From Paenibacillus allorhizosphaerae (GTDB taxonomy: Bacteria > Bacillota > Bacilli > Paenibacillales > NBRC-103111), in NCBI RefSeq assembly GCF_910594985.1, contig NZ_CAJVCE010000017.1, positions 62,001 through 126,000 on the forward strand: a DNA stretch of 64,000 nt, in the 5' to 3' direction. Position numbers and translations under genes: made by a program. Each line of letters starts with the position of its first letter. The first letter of the stretch is position 1. Of this stretch, positions 17,215-25,648 are shown piece after piece. The notes under the pieces were generated by a model, which had not been told where the DNA came from, ran no database searches, and worked only from the letters and a program-made list of their open reading frames with translations.

Positions 17215-18542
17215 GTGAGTGATGCGATTTTGCCGGACGGAGGTTGTACGAGCTTCACAAAGAAAGCGATGGAAGAAGAACTCGACTCCTATATGAACGG
17301 GAAGGTTTCTTCAGCGGCGCCGTATTGGTGGCGAAGGACGGGGAGGTCGTTCTCAGCAAGGGCTACGGCATGGCGAATCTCGAGCATAGCGTGCCCAACA
17401 CGCCGCACACCAAGTTCCGGTTGGCTTCCGTAACCAAACCGTTTACGGCGGCTGCTATCTTATGGCTTCAGCAGCGGCAGCGGCTCCATGTCGAGGACCT
17501 GGTAAGCAAATACGTGCCGACGCTTCCGAATGGAAACCGGATCACGGTTCACCATCTGCTGTCCCATACGTCGGGTCTCGATCATCCCCCCGGCATATCC
17601 GATACGAAGCGATGGCAAACCGAAGAACTGGTAAACGCTTTCGCGGACAAGCCAATGCTGTTTTCACCCGGCGAGCGGTTTCAATATCGGTCGTCGAACT
17701 ACATCTTGCTGACCTACATTTTGGAAACGGTTGCCGGGCAAACGTACGATACGTTCCTTAAGGACAACCTATTTCGTCCGCTGGGCATGAACGATTCCGG
17801 CTTTGATGTGCAAAGCGGCATACTTCCCAACCGGGCTGCCGGATACCGGGCATTTGAGGACCGCTGGGTGAACGGAAGGCTTCAGGATATGTCGGTGCAT
17901 TCGGGAGCGGCCGGACTGTATTCGACGACCGGCGATCTTTATCTTTGGGACCAGGCGCTATATTCGGATCAACTGCTCGATGCGCGCAGCCGGGAAGCGA
18001 TGTTCACCGCCTATAAAGGAAACTACGGCTACGGGTGGTATATCGATGAGCTGTCGATGCGAAAGAACACCGTCCGACGCATGTATCATGGCGGACTGAA
18101 TGACGGAGGCTTTTTCACACGCATAACCCGGTTTCCCGAAAGTCGCGTCTTGATCGTGCTGCTCTGCAATTTTTTGCTGTCTCCTCAAGAACGAATCAAT
18201 CGCGATCTGGCTGCCGCTCTGTTCGGCGAGTCCTATGAACGGCCTGAGCCGTTTCCCCGATCGGCTGCCGCGGCATTACCCGCAACCAATCCGGAAGCAT
18301 ATGTCGGAACCTATGAAGCGTTCGTTCCATTCGTCATTAAGCAAGAACGTAGCCGGCTGTTTATTTCTATTTTCGGATTTAAGCTGGAACTGTTTCTTGT
18401 AACGACAACCGAGGATCGTGACGAATTCCGAAGCAAAGCGGCATATGTACGCGTCGTTTTTAAGCGCAATGCGGGAGGCAAAGTGACGGAAGCGTTGCTG
18501 AGCTGGCTTGGGGAGGAGGAGTCCGCGGCTTCTAAAAAATAA
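17215..18542 (+). pseudogene. Serine hydrolase (class C beta-lactamase-like) with a frameshift
   Basis: The original start is probably GTG at 17215 with AGGAG upstream, reading MSDAILPDGG to ELDSYM. The rest continues in another frame as EREGFFSGAVLVAKDGEVVLSKGYG. Adding one G after ATG at 17293-17295 would join them as LDSYMEREGFFSG. The catalytic Ser-x-x-Lys is SVTK in LASVTKPFTAAAI, HGG is present in YHGGLNDGG, and the usual Tyr-x-Asn appears as Tyr-Arg-Ser (FQYRSSNY), an odd substitution. A C-terminal domain of about 100 residues follows. No signal peptide is seen. An internal start at 17244 could give a protein lacking only about ten normal N-terminal residues, so activity is not excluded. 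A sequencing error is also possible. Confidence 0.8.
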
Positions 18543-18659
18543 TGGGCTCAAGCAGAATGAATCAGGGCGGCCGATCGTTGACGATTAGCGCAGTCGTCAA
18601 AAATGCGGCTCACCCCGTTCTCACTCGGCATCCGATTCGCCTCTCATCGGGAAGGCATC

Positions 18660-19661
18660 CTATACGTGCATTAATTGTCTTCTGTTCGGCGCTTGCGGCG
18701 GCTGTTCCAACCATCCGCGCTCGATCATGATGCTGACCCCGTCATCGCCGTAAGAAAGCACTTCGGTTAAATATTTTGAAAGCTGCGCGGACAAATCTCT
18801 TCTTGTAGAAACGGCGATGCTGTGCCCCAAGGTCGTAATTCCCGCGGAATACAAGGAATTGACCGTAAACATGATGAGCTTGTCGGAAAACGGGGACGTC
18901 GTGGACGTAGTGACTTCCATGGCGACCGGGACGGTGCCGAGCAATTCTTCATTTAACAGTAAGTTGTTGAACGTCTTGATTTGCTTTTCCGCCAATTGCT
19001 TGCCGTTCATAAGATGTTTTTTTATTTCTTCATCTTTCGTGACCTGAAGTAAACCTGTCAGGAGCAGTACACCGAAGTAGTTTCTTTCGATATTGAAGAA
19101 AATTTCCGTCAGCTCAATGGCGTTTAAAGGCCGCAGCTCCCCGAGCCAGCCGTTCAAGTAAGACTCCTTTTCTACGAACGTTACCGACTCCGGGTACGGG
19201 ATTTTCGGAGGACGGTCATAAATGCCCTTTGACAGCATCAAGTTTACCGATTTTCGGTATAACTGTGCCGATTGATGAAGCGTTTGAGCGAAAAAGTCCA
19301 TCACATCTTCACGTGCGATGTTGGAATACATGGTTCCATAGGAGATTAAGCCGATTCTGCTCATACCGTATACATAACTCAATGCATATAAGTCGGTATA
19401 CAGCGGAGGCGCCGACAAATTCAAATCCTCATCCGAAAATGCTTTAGGTACAGGAAAGCTTTCTTGTTGAAACAGTTCCTTAATCGCTTTGATATGAGAT
19501 TCGCCGATCGACAATGCTTCCTTCAAGATAGGCTTAATTTCAGCGTCTTGAACATGATGGGAAAAATGCTTCAAAAAACAAACAGAGGCACAATCGTTGA
19601 TATAGGTTGCCCATAGAGCGGATATTTCCGTTGATGTCAAATTGATATTTTTCAATGCCAT
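18660..19661 (-). CDS. DUF3231 family protein
   Basis: A 333-residue protein of two similar ferritin-like helical halves, each about 165 residues. The first half begins LTSTEISALWATYINDCASVCFLKHFSHHVQD and the second begins around RPLNAIELTEIFFNIERNYFGVLLL. DUF3231 proteins are widespread in spore-forming Bacillales and are often linked to spores, but no reaction is known. There is no signal peptide. The ATG has AGGAAT upstream. The gene is convergent with the serine hydrolase and divergent from the NlpC/P60 gene, with a bidirectional hairpin in its upstream region. Confidence 0.88.
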   Translation of the reverse strand: MALKNINLTSTEISALWATYINDCASVCFLKHFSHHVQDAEIKPILKEALSIGESHIKAIKELFQQESFPVPKAFSDEDLNLSAPPLYTDLYALSYVYGMSRIGLISYGTMYSNIAREDVMDFFAQTLHQSAQLYRKSVNLMLSKGIYDRPPKIPYPESVTFVEKESYLNGWLGELRPLNAIELTEIFFNIERNYFGVLLLTGLLQVTKDEEIKKHLMNGKQLAEKQIKTFNNLLLNEELLGTVPVAMEVTTSTTSPFSDKLIMFTVNSLYSAGITTLGHSIAVSTRRDLSAQLSKYLTEVLSYGDDGVSIMIERGWLEQPPQAPNRRQLMHV

Positions 19662-19753
19662 TCCTCCAAAAAATACGATTCCTTGATATGTTTTCCGAAA
19701 AAATTAGAAATATGCTGCACAAAACTTTGTATTTGCAAAAGTGATCCGCCATG

Positions 19754-19792
19754 AAAAACGGCTCCTTTCGAATGCGAAAGAAGCCGTTTTTT
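19754..19792. terminator. Bidirectional terminator-like hairpin between divergent genes
   Basis: ACGGCT-CCTTTCG and CGAAAG-AAGCCGT form a long stem with A5 on the left and T6 on the right. It lies upstream of both the DUF3231 gene (minus) and the NlpC/P60 gene (plus), where a terminator is not expected. It could attenuate the DUF3231 leader or end a small RNA. The remainder of 19662-20018 holds only the promoter described next. Confidence 0.65.
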
Positions 19793-19961
19793 GCTGCTGC
19801 AGCCGTACTTTTGGTTATGAATGCGCTATTATACCAAACGGAAGAACAAGTTACAACAATAACTTAAACAGGAAATTCTAATCAAATTTTCATAATTCCA
19901 AAACAATGTTGAGAGGACTGGGAATACGGCCGTTTTGGTAATATAACCTATTTTTGAACGA

Positions 19962-19970
19962 TGCTATAAT
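19962..19970 (+). promoter_or_regulatory. Extended -10 promoter of the NlpC/P60 gene
   Basis: TG-C-TATAAT is a perfect extended -10, 49 bases before the ATG. No good -35 lies at standard distance, which is usual for extended -10 promoters. Confidence 0.6.
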
Positions 19971-20018
19971 GAGGACAAGCAAGGACAACAAGAATGAAAC
20001 CTCAGGAGGTCCTAATTA

Positions 20019-20504
20019 ATGTTAAAGCAAAAATTAGCGAAGCAAGCGGTCACGGTTAGTTTGAGTTTGTCTCTTCTGTTCACGGGGGTCATGGTCGTTC
20101 ATCCCGGAGCAGCCGAAGCGAAAACGCAGGTGGAAAAAATTATTGATACCGGCGATGACTTTATGGGTGTTCGTTATAAGTTTGGAGCTCCGGCAGGATC
20201 GGACAAAGTATTTGATTGCTCCTCGTTTACGCAATATATTTTCAAAGAACACGGCGTTAAGCTTCCCCGCGAATCCAAAGATCAAGCCAAGAAGGGGAAA
20301 CACGTTTCTCGCGGCGACCTGAAAAAAGGCGATCTCGTATTCTTCTCGACCCGCAAATCGGGTAAAGGCAAAATCGGACATGTAGGCGTTTACATTGGGA
20401 ACGGCAAAATATTGCATACGTTCGGAAAACCGGGTGTAACGATTTCCAGCATTAAACACGGCTGGTGGGACGATCATTACGTTACGGCAAGACGCGTATT
20501 GTAA
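20019..20504 (+). CDS. Secreted NlpC/P60 cell-wall endopeptidase
   Basis: A 161-residue secreted hydrolase consisting of a signal peptide (about 1-34, ending AEA) and a single NlpC/P60 domain, with no SH3 or LysM wall-binding repeats. Family members cut D-gamma-glutamyl-diamino acid bonds in peptidoglycan peptides. The catalytic Cys67 is in KVFDCSSFTQYIF, His121 in GKIGHVGVYIG and the third polar residue His133 in ILHTFG. CAGGAGG sits before the ATG and an extended -10 promoter upstream. The short single-domain form is common in Paenibacillus. Monocistronic. Confidence 0.92.
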   Translation: MLKQKLAKQAVTVSLSLSLLFTGVMVVHPGAAEAKTQVEKIIDTGDDFMGVRYKFGAPAGSDKVFDCSSFTQYIFKEHGVKLPRESKDQAKKGKHVSRGDLKKGDLVFFSTRKSGKGKIGHVGVYIGNGKILHTFGKPGVTISSIKHGWWDDHYVTARRVL

Positions 20505-20876
20505 TCCGGGCGCTAATACCAAACACCACAATTATCCATATAAGCGGTCAATTGCACTACATTTATCCATGAGAATATAGAAAAGATAGCGAAACGCGAC
20601 AATGTATCGCTTGGAAACGATAGCGCTATCACTTCAGCTTTGAAGCCGGATTCGTCTATATTGATCTTATGATCGATAAGCGAATTTGGCTTTTTTCGTC
20701 TTGCCTTCCCGTTTCTTCCAATTATCTCCAAAGAACCGGCTCAACATATCGCATCTTTACATATTCTTTAATATATATACTACAATTCTCCATGTATTAA
20801 TTGATTATTGCCATATATGATTAAGAGGACGAAGCATTAACCGCAAAAAAATTATAGCGAGGGGCAGAAAAGAAAT
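20505..20876. other. Intergenic stretch with a palindrome and the promoter region of binding-protein gene 2
   Basis: No gene is seen. GATAGCGCTATC, a perfect 12-bp palindrome, lies at 20619-20630. Extended by one base on each side (minus strand TGATAGCGCTATCG) it resembles a CcpA cre site. An AT-rich stretch around 20756-20790 (TTTACA, TACAAT) probably contains the promoter of the downstream gene, but the hexamers cannot be assigned with certainty. Confidence 0.4.
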
Positions 20877-22172
20877 ATGAAAATGAACACGGGCTTGATT
20901 TCAATGGCGATCGTAGCTGTAAGCGTTTTATCAGCATGCGGCAATCAATCCGCACCCGGCGGCGCACAAGGCTTGCCAAACAGCGAAAAACCGCATGACC
21001 CAGTCGTTTTAAAGCTGTATCCGGGCCAAATGATCACGCCGGAAGATATGGCTATGATGATCAACGAGCCGCTTCAGAAGAAGTATCCTTATATTACCGT
21101 CGAAGTCATAGACCGAAGCAAAAACCCGTTGGACAATTATATTGCGATGGGCGAGCAGCTCGATTTGATCACTCAATGGAACGGCAGCTTGTCGCAAAAT
21201 ATGGACCTCGGTTTATTTGAAGAAATTACGCCGCTGGCGCAGAAGCAAGGCTTGGATATCGGGCGGTTTGACCCGCAAGCGATCGAGACCGTAAAAAATA
21301 TTTCCAACGACGGAAAGTTGTACGGCTTGCCTTACAATGTTCAGTTCAATGCCTTGTATTACAACAAGGACATTTTCGATAAATTCGGGGTCGCGTACCC
21401 GAAAGACGGCATGACCTGGGAAGAAACGATCGAGCTGTCCAAGAAGCTGTCCCGCACCCAAGAAGGAACGGCGTTCCGCGGGCTCGATCCGGAAAACGTC
21501 GCAAGGATGAGCTTTCCGTTATCTTTGAACATCGTTGACTCTAAATCGAATAAAGCTTTGGTGAACAGCGACCCGTATAAGAAGCTGTTCGAAATGACGA
21601 ACAGCGTGTACGCTGTGCCCGGAAATAAACCGGCCAAATGGAACTACAGCACTTACGATGCGTTTATGAAAGACCGGACGGTCGCCATGTTCGGCTCGGT
21701 CAATTTGTTCCCTTATCTTGCGCAGGTTCCCGATTTCACGAGCTGGGATTTGGCTCAATACCCGAGCTATAAAGAGAAGCCGAACGTTTACGGCATGTAC
21801 GATCTGCATATTATGACCGTCAGCAAAACAAGCAAATATAAAGAGGAAGCGATGAAGGTGCTCGAAGTTCTGTTCTCGGACGACGTGCAAATGATCGCCA
21901 CGAAAAAGACCGGACGGGTATCCGCTTTGAAAGATCCGAAGTTCCAGCAGGCTTACGGTTCGGACATGCCGCTGCTGAAAGGGAAAAACATCCAAAGCAT
22001 CTTCAAGAGCAAGCCGGCGCCGGCGCCGCGTCTGTCGACCTATTACTCGAAGTCGAGCAGCATTATGACGACCAAATTCCAGGAATACGCCGATGGGAAA
22101 AAAGACGTCAATACCGCATTGAGGGAAGCTGAAGAAGAAATCAACAAGTACATTGACGGGCAAAAGAAGTAA
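20877..22172 (+). CDS. Sugar-type ABC solute-binding lipoprotein, orphan copy 2
   Basis: Family 1 extracellular binding protein, 431 residues, lipoprotein signal ending LSAC (Cys21). Conserved stretches include YGLPYNVQFNALYYNKDIFD near residues 140-160 and PKDGMTWEETIELSKKLSR. The C-terminal tail REAEEEINKYIDGQKK is a charged helix. It is close to the lipoprotein at 42640 in the DKFGV-YPK, ELSKKLSR and YRGL/FRGLD regions and more distantly to the one at 15645. No transporter membrane genes are nearby, and it is followed by a strong terminator before the GH35 gene, so it is monocistronic. A cre-like palindrome lies about 250 bases upstream. The likely ligand is an oligosaccharide; identity unknown. 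Confidence 0.9.
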   Translation: MKMNTGLISMAIVAVSVLSACGNQSAPGGAQGLPNSEKPHDPVVLKLYPGQMITPEDMAMMINEPLQKKYPYITVEVIDRSKNPLDNYIAMGEQLDLITQWNGSLSQNMDLGLFEEITPLAQKQGLDIGRFDPQAIETVKNISNDGKLYGLPYNVQFNALYYNKDIFDKFGVAYPKDGMTWEETIELSKKLSRTQEGTAFRGLDPENVARMSFPLSLNIVDSKSNKALVNSDPYKKLFEMTNSVYAVPGNKPAKWNYSTYDAFMKDRTVAMFGSVNLFPYLAQVPDFTSWDLAQYPSYKEKPNVYGMYDLHIMTVSKTSKYKEEAMKVLEVLFSDDVQMIATKKTGRVSALKDPKFQQAYGSDMPLLKGKNIQSIFKSKPAPAPRLSTYYSKSSSIMTTKFQEYADGKKDVNTALREAEEEINKYIDGQKK

Positions 22173-22245
22173 CCGGATAGCAGACGGATGTTCCGCTGCA
22201 AAACGGAAAGAGACAGGCGCATCATGCGCGAATCGTTATACGATC

Positions 22246-22285
22246 AACCGGATTTTCCTTAACCTAGGGAAATCCGGTTTTTTAT
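22246..22285 (+). terminator. Terminator of binding-protein gene 2
   Basis: AACCGGATTT and AAATCCGGTT form a perfect 10-bp stem followed by TTTTATT. Confidence 0.85.
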
Positions 22286-22287
22286 TG

Positions 22288-22347
22288 CATTTGCCGCAAA
22301 CGGTAGGCAGCTTGTCCATTTTGGGTATTGAGTCATTGCGGCAAATG
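22288..22347. promoter_or_regulatory. 12-bp inverted repeat upstream of the GH35 gene
   Basis: CATTTGCCGCAA (22288-22299) and TTGCGGCAAATG (22336-22347) are perfect inverted copies whose starts are 48 bases apart, flanking the likely promoter of the GH35/oxidoreductase pair. They look like paired operator half-sites or a long-range stem. The regulator is not identified. Confidence 0.5.
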
Positions 22348-22396
22348 ACGCATGATGGAGATGTGGCATTCATCTCACTTCATTGGAGGTTATCGG

Positions 22397-24145
22397 ATGA
22401 GCAGATTGGAAGTTGCGGAAGGTCAGTTTCGCATTGGCGGCAAGCCGCTCCGGTTGATGTCCGGGGCGATGCATTATTTCCGGATCGTGCCCGAGTATTG
22501 GCGCGACCGGCTGTTGAAGCTGAAAGCTTGCGGTTTTAATACGGTGGAGACATATGTCGCCTGGAATGTGCACGAGCCGGCGGAAGGACAGTTTCATTTC
22601 ACAGGGATGGCCGATGTCGTCCGCTTCGTAGAAACGGCCGGCGAGCTCGGGCTGCATGTCATTGTCCGGCCAAGCCCGTATATTTGTGCGGAATGGGAAT
22701 TCGGCGGACTGCCGGCGTGGCTGCTCGGCTACCCGGATATTCGGCTGCGCTGCATGGACCCGGTGTTTCTGGAGAAAGTGGACGCTTATTACGATGTGCT
22801 CATCCCGCTGCTGAAGCCGCTGCTCAGCACCAGCGGAGGCCCGATTATCGCTGTGCAGATTGAGAATGAGTACGGCAGCTATGGCAACGATCAAGCTTAT
22901 CTCGACTATTTGCGCCGTGGACTGCTGGCACGCGGCGTCGATGTGCTAATGTTTACGTCGGACGGTCCGACAGATGCGATGCTGCAAGGGGGCACTTTGC
23001 CGGATGTGCTCGCAACGGTCAACTTCGGTTCCCATCCGCAGGAGGCGTTCGAGAAATTCCGCGAGTACCGCAAGACGGAACCGCTGGTGTGCATGGAGTT
23101 CTGGAACGGCTGGTTCGATCACTGGATGAAGCCGCATCACACGAGGCCCGCCGAAGAAGTGGCCGATGTGTTCGAACGTATGCTGAGCGCGGGAGCTTCC
23201 GTTAACTTCTATATGTTTCACGGCGGGACGAACTTCGGATTCTACAACGGCGCCAATTATGGAAGCGCATACGAACCGACCGTGACGAGCTACGATTACG
23301 ATGCGCCGTTATCCGAATCCGGCGATGTCACGGACAAATTCGTCGCGATTCGCAAGGTGCTCCAGCAACATGGGGAAATCGGCGACGCCGTGCTGCCGGA
23401 ACCGCTGCCGAAACGAAGTTACGGCACGGTTCGCCTGACGGAGCGGGCGGAGCTGTTCTCCAGCTTGGCTGAGCTGTCGTCGCCCGTCGAGCGCGTATGC
23501 CCCGAACCGATGGAAAAGCTCGGGCAAAGCTACGGCTTCATCGTATACTCGACGACGGTGTCCGGGCCGCGCCTGGGCGAATCGCTGCATTTGCAGGAAG
23601 TGCACGACCGCGCCGTTGTATTTCTTGACGGCGCTTACGCCGGAACGGTCGAGCGTTGGGATCCGAAGCCGCTGAAGCTGGATATTCCGGCGGAAGGAGT
23701 GCGGCTCGACATTGTCGTGGAAAATATGGGCCGCATTAATTACGGGCCGCGGCTCAAAGACTTTAAGGGCATTACTGAAGGCGTCCGGCTGAACAATCAG
23801 TTTTTGTTCCATTGGACGATTCACCCGCTGCCGCTGGATAAGCTGGACGGTCTAAGCTACCGCCTGTATGAGGCGGACCATGTTCCAGCGGGACCGGCTT
23901 TCTACAGAGGCTCGCTGGAAGTGGAACAACCGGCCGATACGTTCGTCCGGCTGACCGGCTGGACGAAAGGGGTCGTCTGGGTGAACGGCTTCAATCTCGG
24001 GCGGTATTGGGAGCGGGGACCGCAAAAGACACTGTACTTGCCGGCACCGCTGCTGCGCCGGGGGAGCAACGAGATCGTCGTGTTCGAGCTGCACGGCGCG
24101 GACAAGCCGGAGATTGCGCTGGAAGACCGGCCCGATCTCGGATAA
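22397..24145 (+). CDS. GH35 beta-galactosidase
   Basis: Retaining beta-galactosidase of glycoside hydrolase family 35, 582 residues, removing terminal beta-linked galactose from oligosaccharides. The TIM barrel occupies about 1-320, with the acid/base Glu158 in QIENEYGSYG and the nucleophile Glu234 in CMEFWNGWFDHW. A galactose-binding-like C-terminal part ends with GWTKGVVWVNGFNLGRYW near 515-535, typical of the family. There is no signal peptide, so it should act on imported oligosaccharides. GGAGG at 22384-22388 selects the ATG at 22397 rather than an upstream in-frame ATG. It is followed by an oxidoreductase gene 92 bases on, probably in the same transcript. Confidence 0.94.
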   Translation: MSRLEVAEGQFRIGGKPLRLMSGAMHYFRIVPEYWRDRLLKLKACGFNTVETYVAWNVHEPAEGQFHFTGMADVVRFVETAGELGLHVIVRPSPYICAEWEFGGLPAWLLGYPDIRLRCMDPVFLEKVDAYYDVLIPLLKPLLSTSGGPIIAVQIENEYGSYGNDQAYLDYLRRGLLARGVDVLMFTSDGPTDAMLQGGTLPDVLATVNFGSHPQEAFEKFREYRKTEPLVCMEFWNGWFDHWMKPHHTRPAEEVADVFERMLSAGASVNFYMFHGGTNFGFYNGANYGSAYEPTVTSYDYDAPLSESGDVTDKFVAIRKVLQQHGEIGDAVLPEPLPKRSYGTVRLTERAELFSSLAELSSPVERVCPEPMEKLGQSYGFIVYSTTVSGPRLGESLHLQEVHDRAVVFLDGAYAGTVERWDPKPLKLDIPAEGVRLDIVVENMGRINYGPRLKDFKGITEGVRLNNQFLFHWTIHPLPLDKLDGLSYRLYEADHVPAGPAFYRGSLEVEQPADTFVRLTGWTKGVVWVNGFNLGRYWERGPQKTLYLPAPLLRRGSNEIVVFELHGADKPEIALEDRPDLG

Positions 24146-24237
24146 ATTGCAGTGGAGGACAAGGGATCATTCCGCAACCGGTTGAATATATTTTTTATGA
24201 GAACAACGCTTGAACGATGCGAAAGGAGAAATGTCCG

Positions 24238-25491
24238 TTGAAGCAGCTTACGGCAATTTTGATCGGGGCGGGAGCGAGAGGCAATGCGTATGCGCCCTAT
24301 GCGCTTGATTATCCGCATGAATTGAACATCGTCGCCGTTGCGGAACCGAATCCGGAACGGCTCGCGAAATTCGCCGAACGGCACCATATTCCGGCGGAGC
24401 GGCAGTATACGTCATGGGAAACGCTTCTCCAAGAGCCGCAGATGGCTGACATTGCGATCGTTACTACGCAGGACCGCGTGCATTATGAGCCGACGCTTCA
24501 AGCGCTGCAGCGCAAGTACCACGTCCTGCTGGAAAAACCGATGTCCCCGGAGCCGCGGGAATGCATCGAGATGGAACGCGCCGCCAAGGAGAACGGGAGG
24601 CTGCTCACGATATGCCACGTGCTGCGGTATACGCCGTTCTGGTCCGCGATCAAGCGTTTGATCACGGAAGGGCGAATCGGGGAGATCGTCTCGATTCAGC
24701 TGAACGAAAACGTCGGCTATTGGCACATCGCGCACAGCTTCGTCCGCGGCAATTGGAACAACTCCGACACGTCGAGCCCGATGATTCTCGCCAAATCGTG
24801 CCACGATATGGACGTGTTGTCCTGGCTGATGGATCAGCCTTGCGTACGCGTCAGCTCCTTCGGTTCGCTGATGCATTTTCATTCCGGCAACGCGCCGGAA
24901 GGTTCGTCGGACCGCTGTCTGACCTGTGCGGTGGAATCATCGTGCCCGTACTCCGCGCCGCGTTTCTACCTGGGCGAAGGGAAACATTGGGCGCGGCATT
25001 TTACCGAGGAGCTCACGCGGGAAAATATCGTGAAAGGCTTGCAGGAAACGGATTACGGCCGGTGCGTCTACAAGAGCGACAACAACGTGGTCGACCATCA
25101 GGTGGTCAATATGGAATTTGCGAGCGGCGCTACGGCGATGTTCAGCATGTGCGGATTTACCCGGCATCAGGAACGGCGCATTCAAATCATGGGTACCCGG
25201 GGAGAAATTCGCGGCGAGGCAGGAGCCATAAGGCTGATGGATTTCCTGACGCATGAAAATATCGAGATCCAAATTCCCAAGCCGACTTCAGGCCATGGAG
25301 GCGGCGACAGCGGCATCGTCCGCAGCTTCCTGCGGGAAGTGCGAAACTACAACGGGGAGGAGAGTTTAACTTCCGCGAGTGCATCGGTACGCAGCCACCT
25401 GATGGCGTTTGCAGCCGAGCAATCCCGGTTGAACGAAGGCCGATCGATTGCATTGGACGACTACTACAGGAAGTTGGCTGCGGCAACCTAG
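24238..25491 (+). CDS. Gfo/Idh/MocA family NAD(P)-dependent oxidoreductase
   Basis: A 417-residue sugar-type dehydrogenase. The N-terminal Rossmann motif is AILIGAGARGNAYAPYAL, and HVLLEKPMSPEPRE is the usual catalytic-lysine EKP motif near residues 95-110. CHDMDVLSWLMDQP near 190 is characteristic of the substrate side. A Cys-rich insertion around residues 225-245 (RCLTCAVESSCPYSAP) is distinctive of one subgroup. TTG at 24238 is preferred because AAAGGAG at 24222-24228 is spaced 9 bases from it and lies inside the longer ORF from 24217. Cytoplasmic. Its place after GH35 suggests it oxidises a sugar released there, or takes part in an oxidise-eliminate-reduce glycosidase-like route; neither is proven. 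Confidence 0.9.
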   Translation: MKQLTAILIGAGARGNAYAPYALDYPHELNIVAVAEPNPERLAKFAERHHIPAERQYTSWETLLQEPQMADIAIVTTQDRVHYEPTLQALQRKYHVLLEKPMSPEPRECIEMERAAKENGRLLTICHVLRYTPFWSAIKRLITEGRIGEIVSIQLNENVGYWHIAHSFVRGNWNNSDTSSPMILAKSCHDMDVLSWLMDQPCVRVSSFGSLMHFHSGNAPEGSSDRCLTCAVESSCPYSAPRFYLGEGKHWARHFTEELTRENIVKGLQETDYGRCVYKSDNNVVDHQVVNMEFASGATAMFSMCGFTRHQERRIQIMGTRGEIRGEAGAIRLMDFLTHENIEIQIPKPTSGHGGGDSGIVRSFLREVRNYNGEESLTSASASVRSHLMAFAAEQSRLNEGRSIALDDYYRKLAAAT

Positions 25492-25589
25492 GACGCTACA
25501 GATGAAGTGCGTTTGTATCAACCGAAGCACCGACCATGGGGCTTGCTCCAGAAGGGGAGTACCGATTGAGCCGGTGCCATATTTAGTGC

Positions 25590-25634
25590 AAGAAGCCTCC
25601 CAATCCACTTTAATCGTGGGGCGGGAGGCTTCTT
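25590..25634. terminator. Bidirectional terminator between convergent genes
   Basis: AGAAGCCTCCC (25591-25601) and GGGAGGCTTCT (25623-25633) form a perfect 11-bp stem between the oxidoreductase and murA-type genes. Confidence 0.75.
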
Positions 25635-25648
25635 TGGCAGCTTCTCAT

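Noticed and set aside
20513-20731. 72-residue minus-strand reading frame between NlpC/P60 and binding-protein gene 2
   Set aside because: No ribosome site, covers the cre-like palindrome and shows no protein features.
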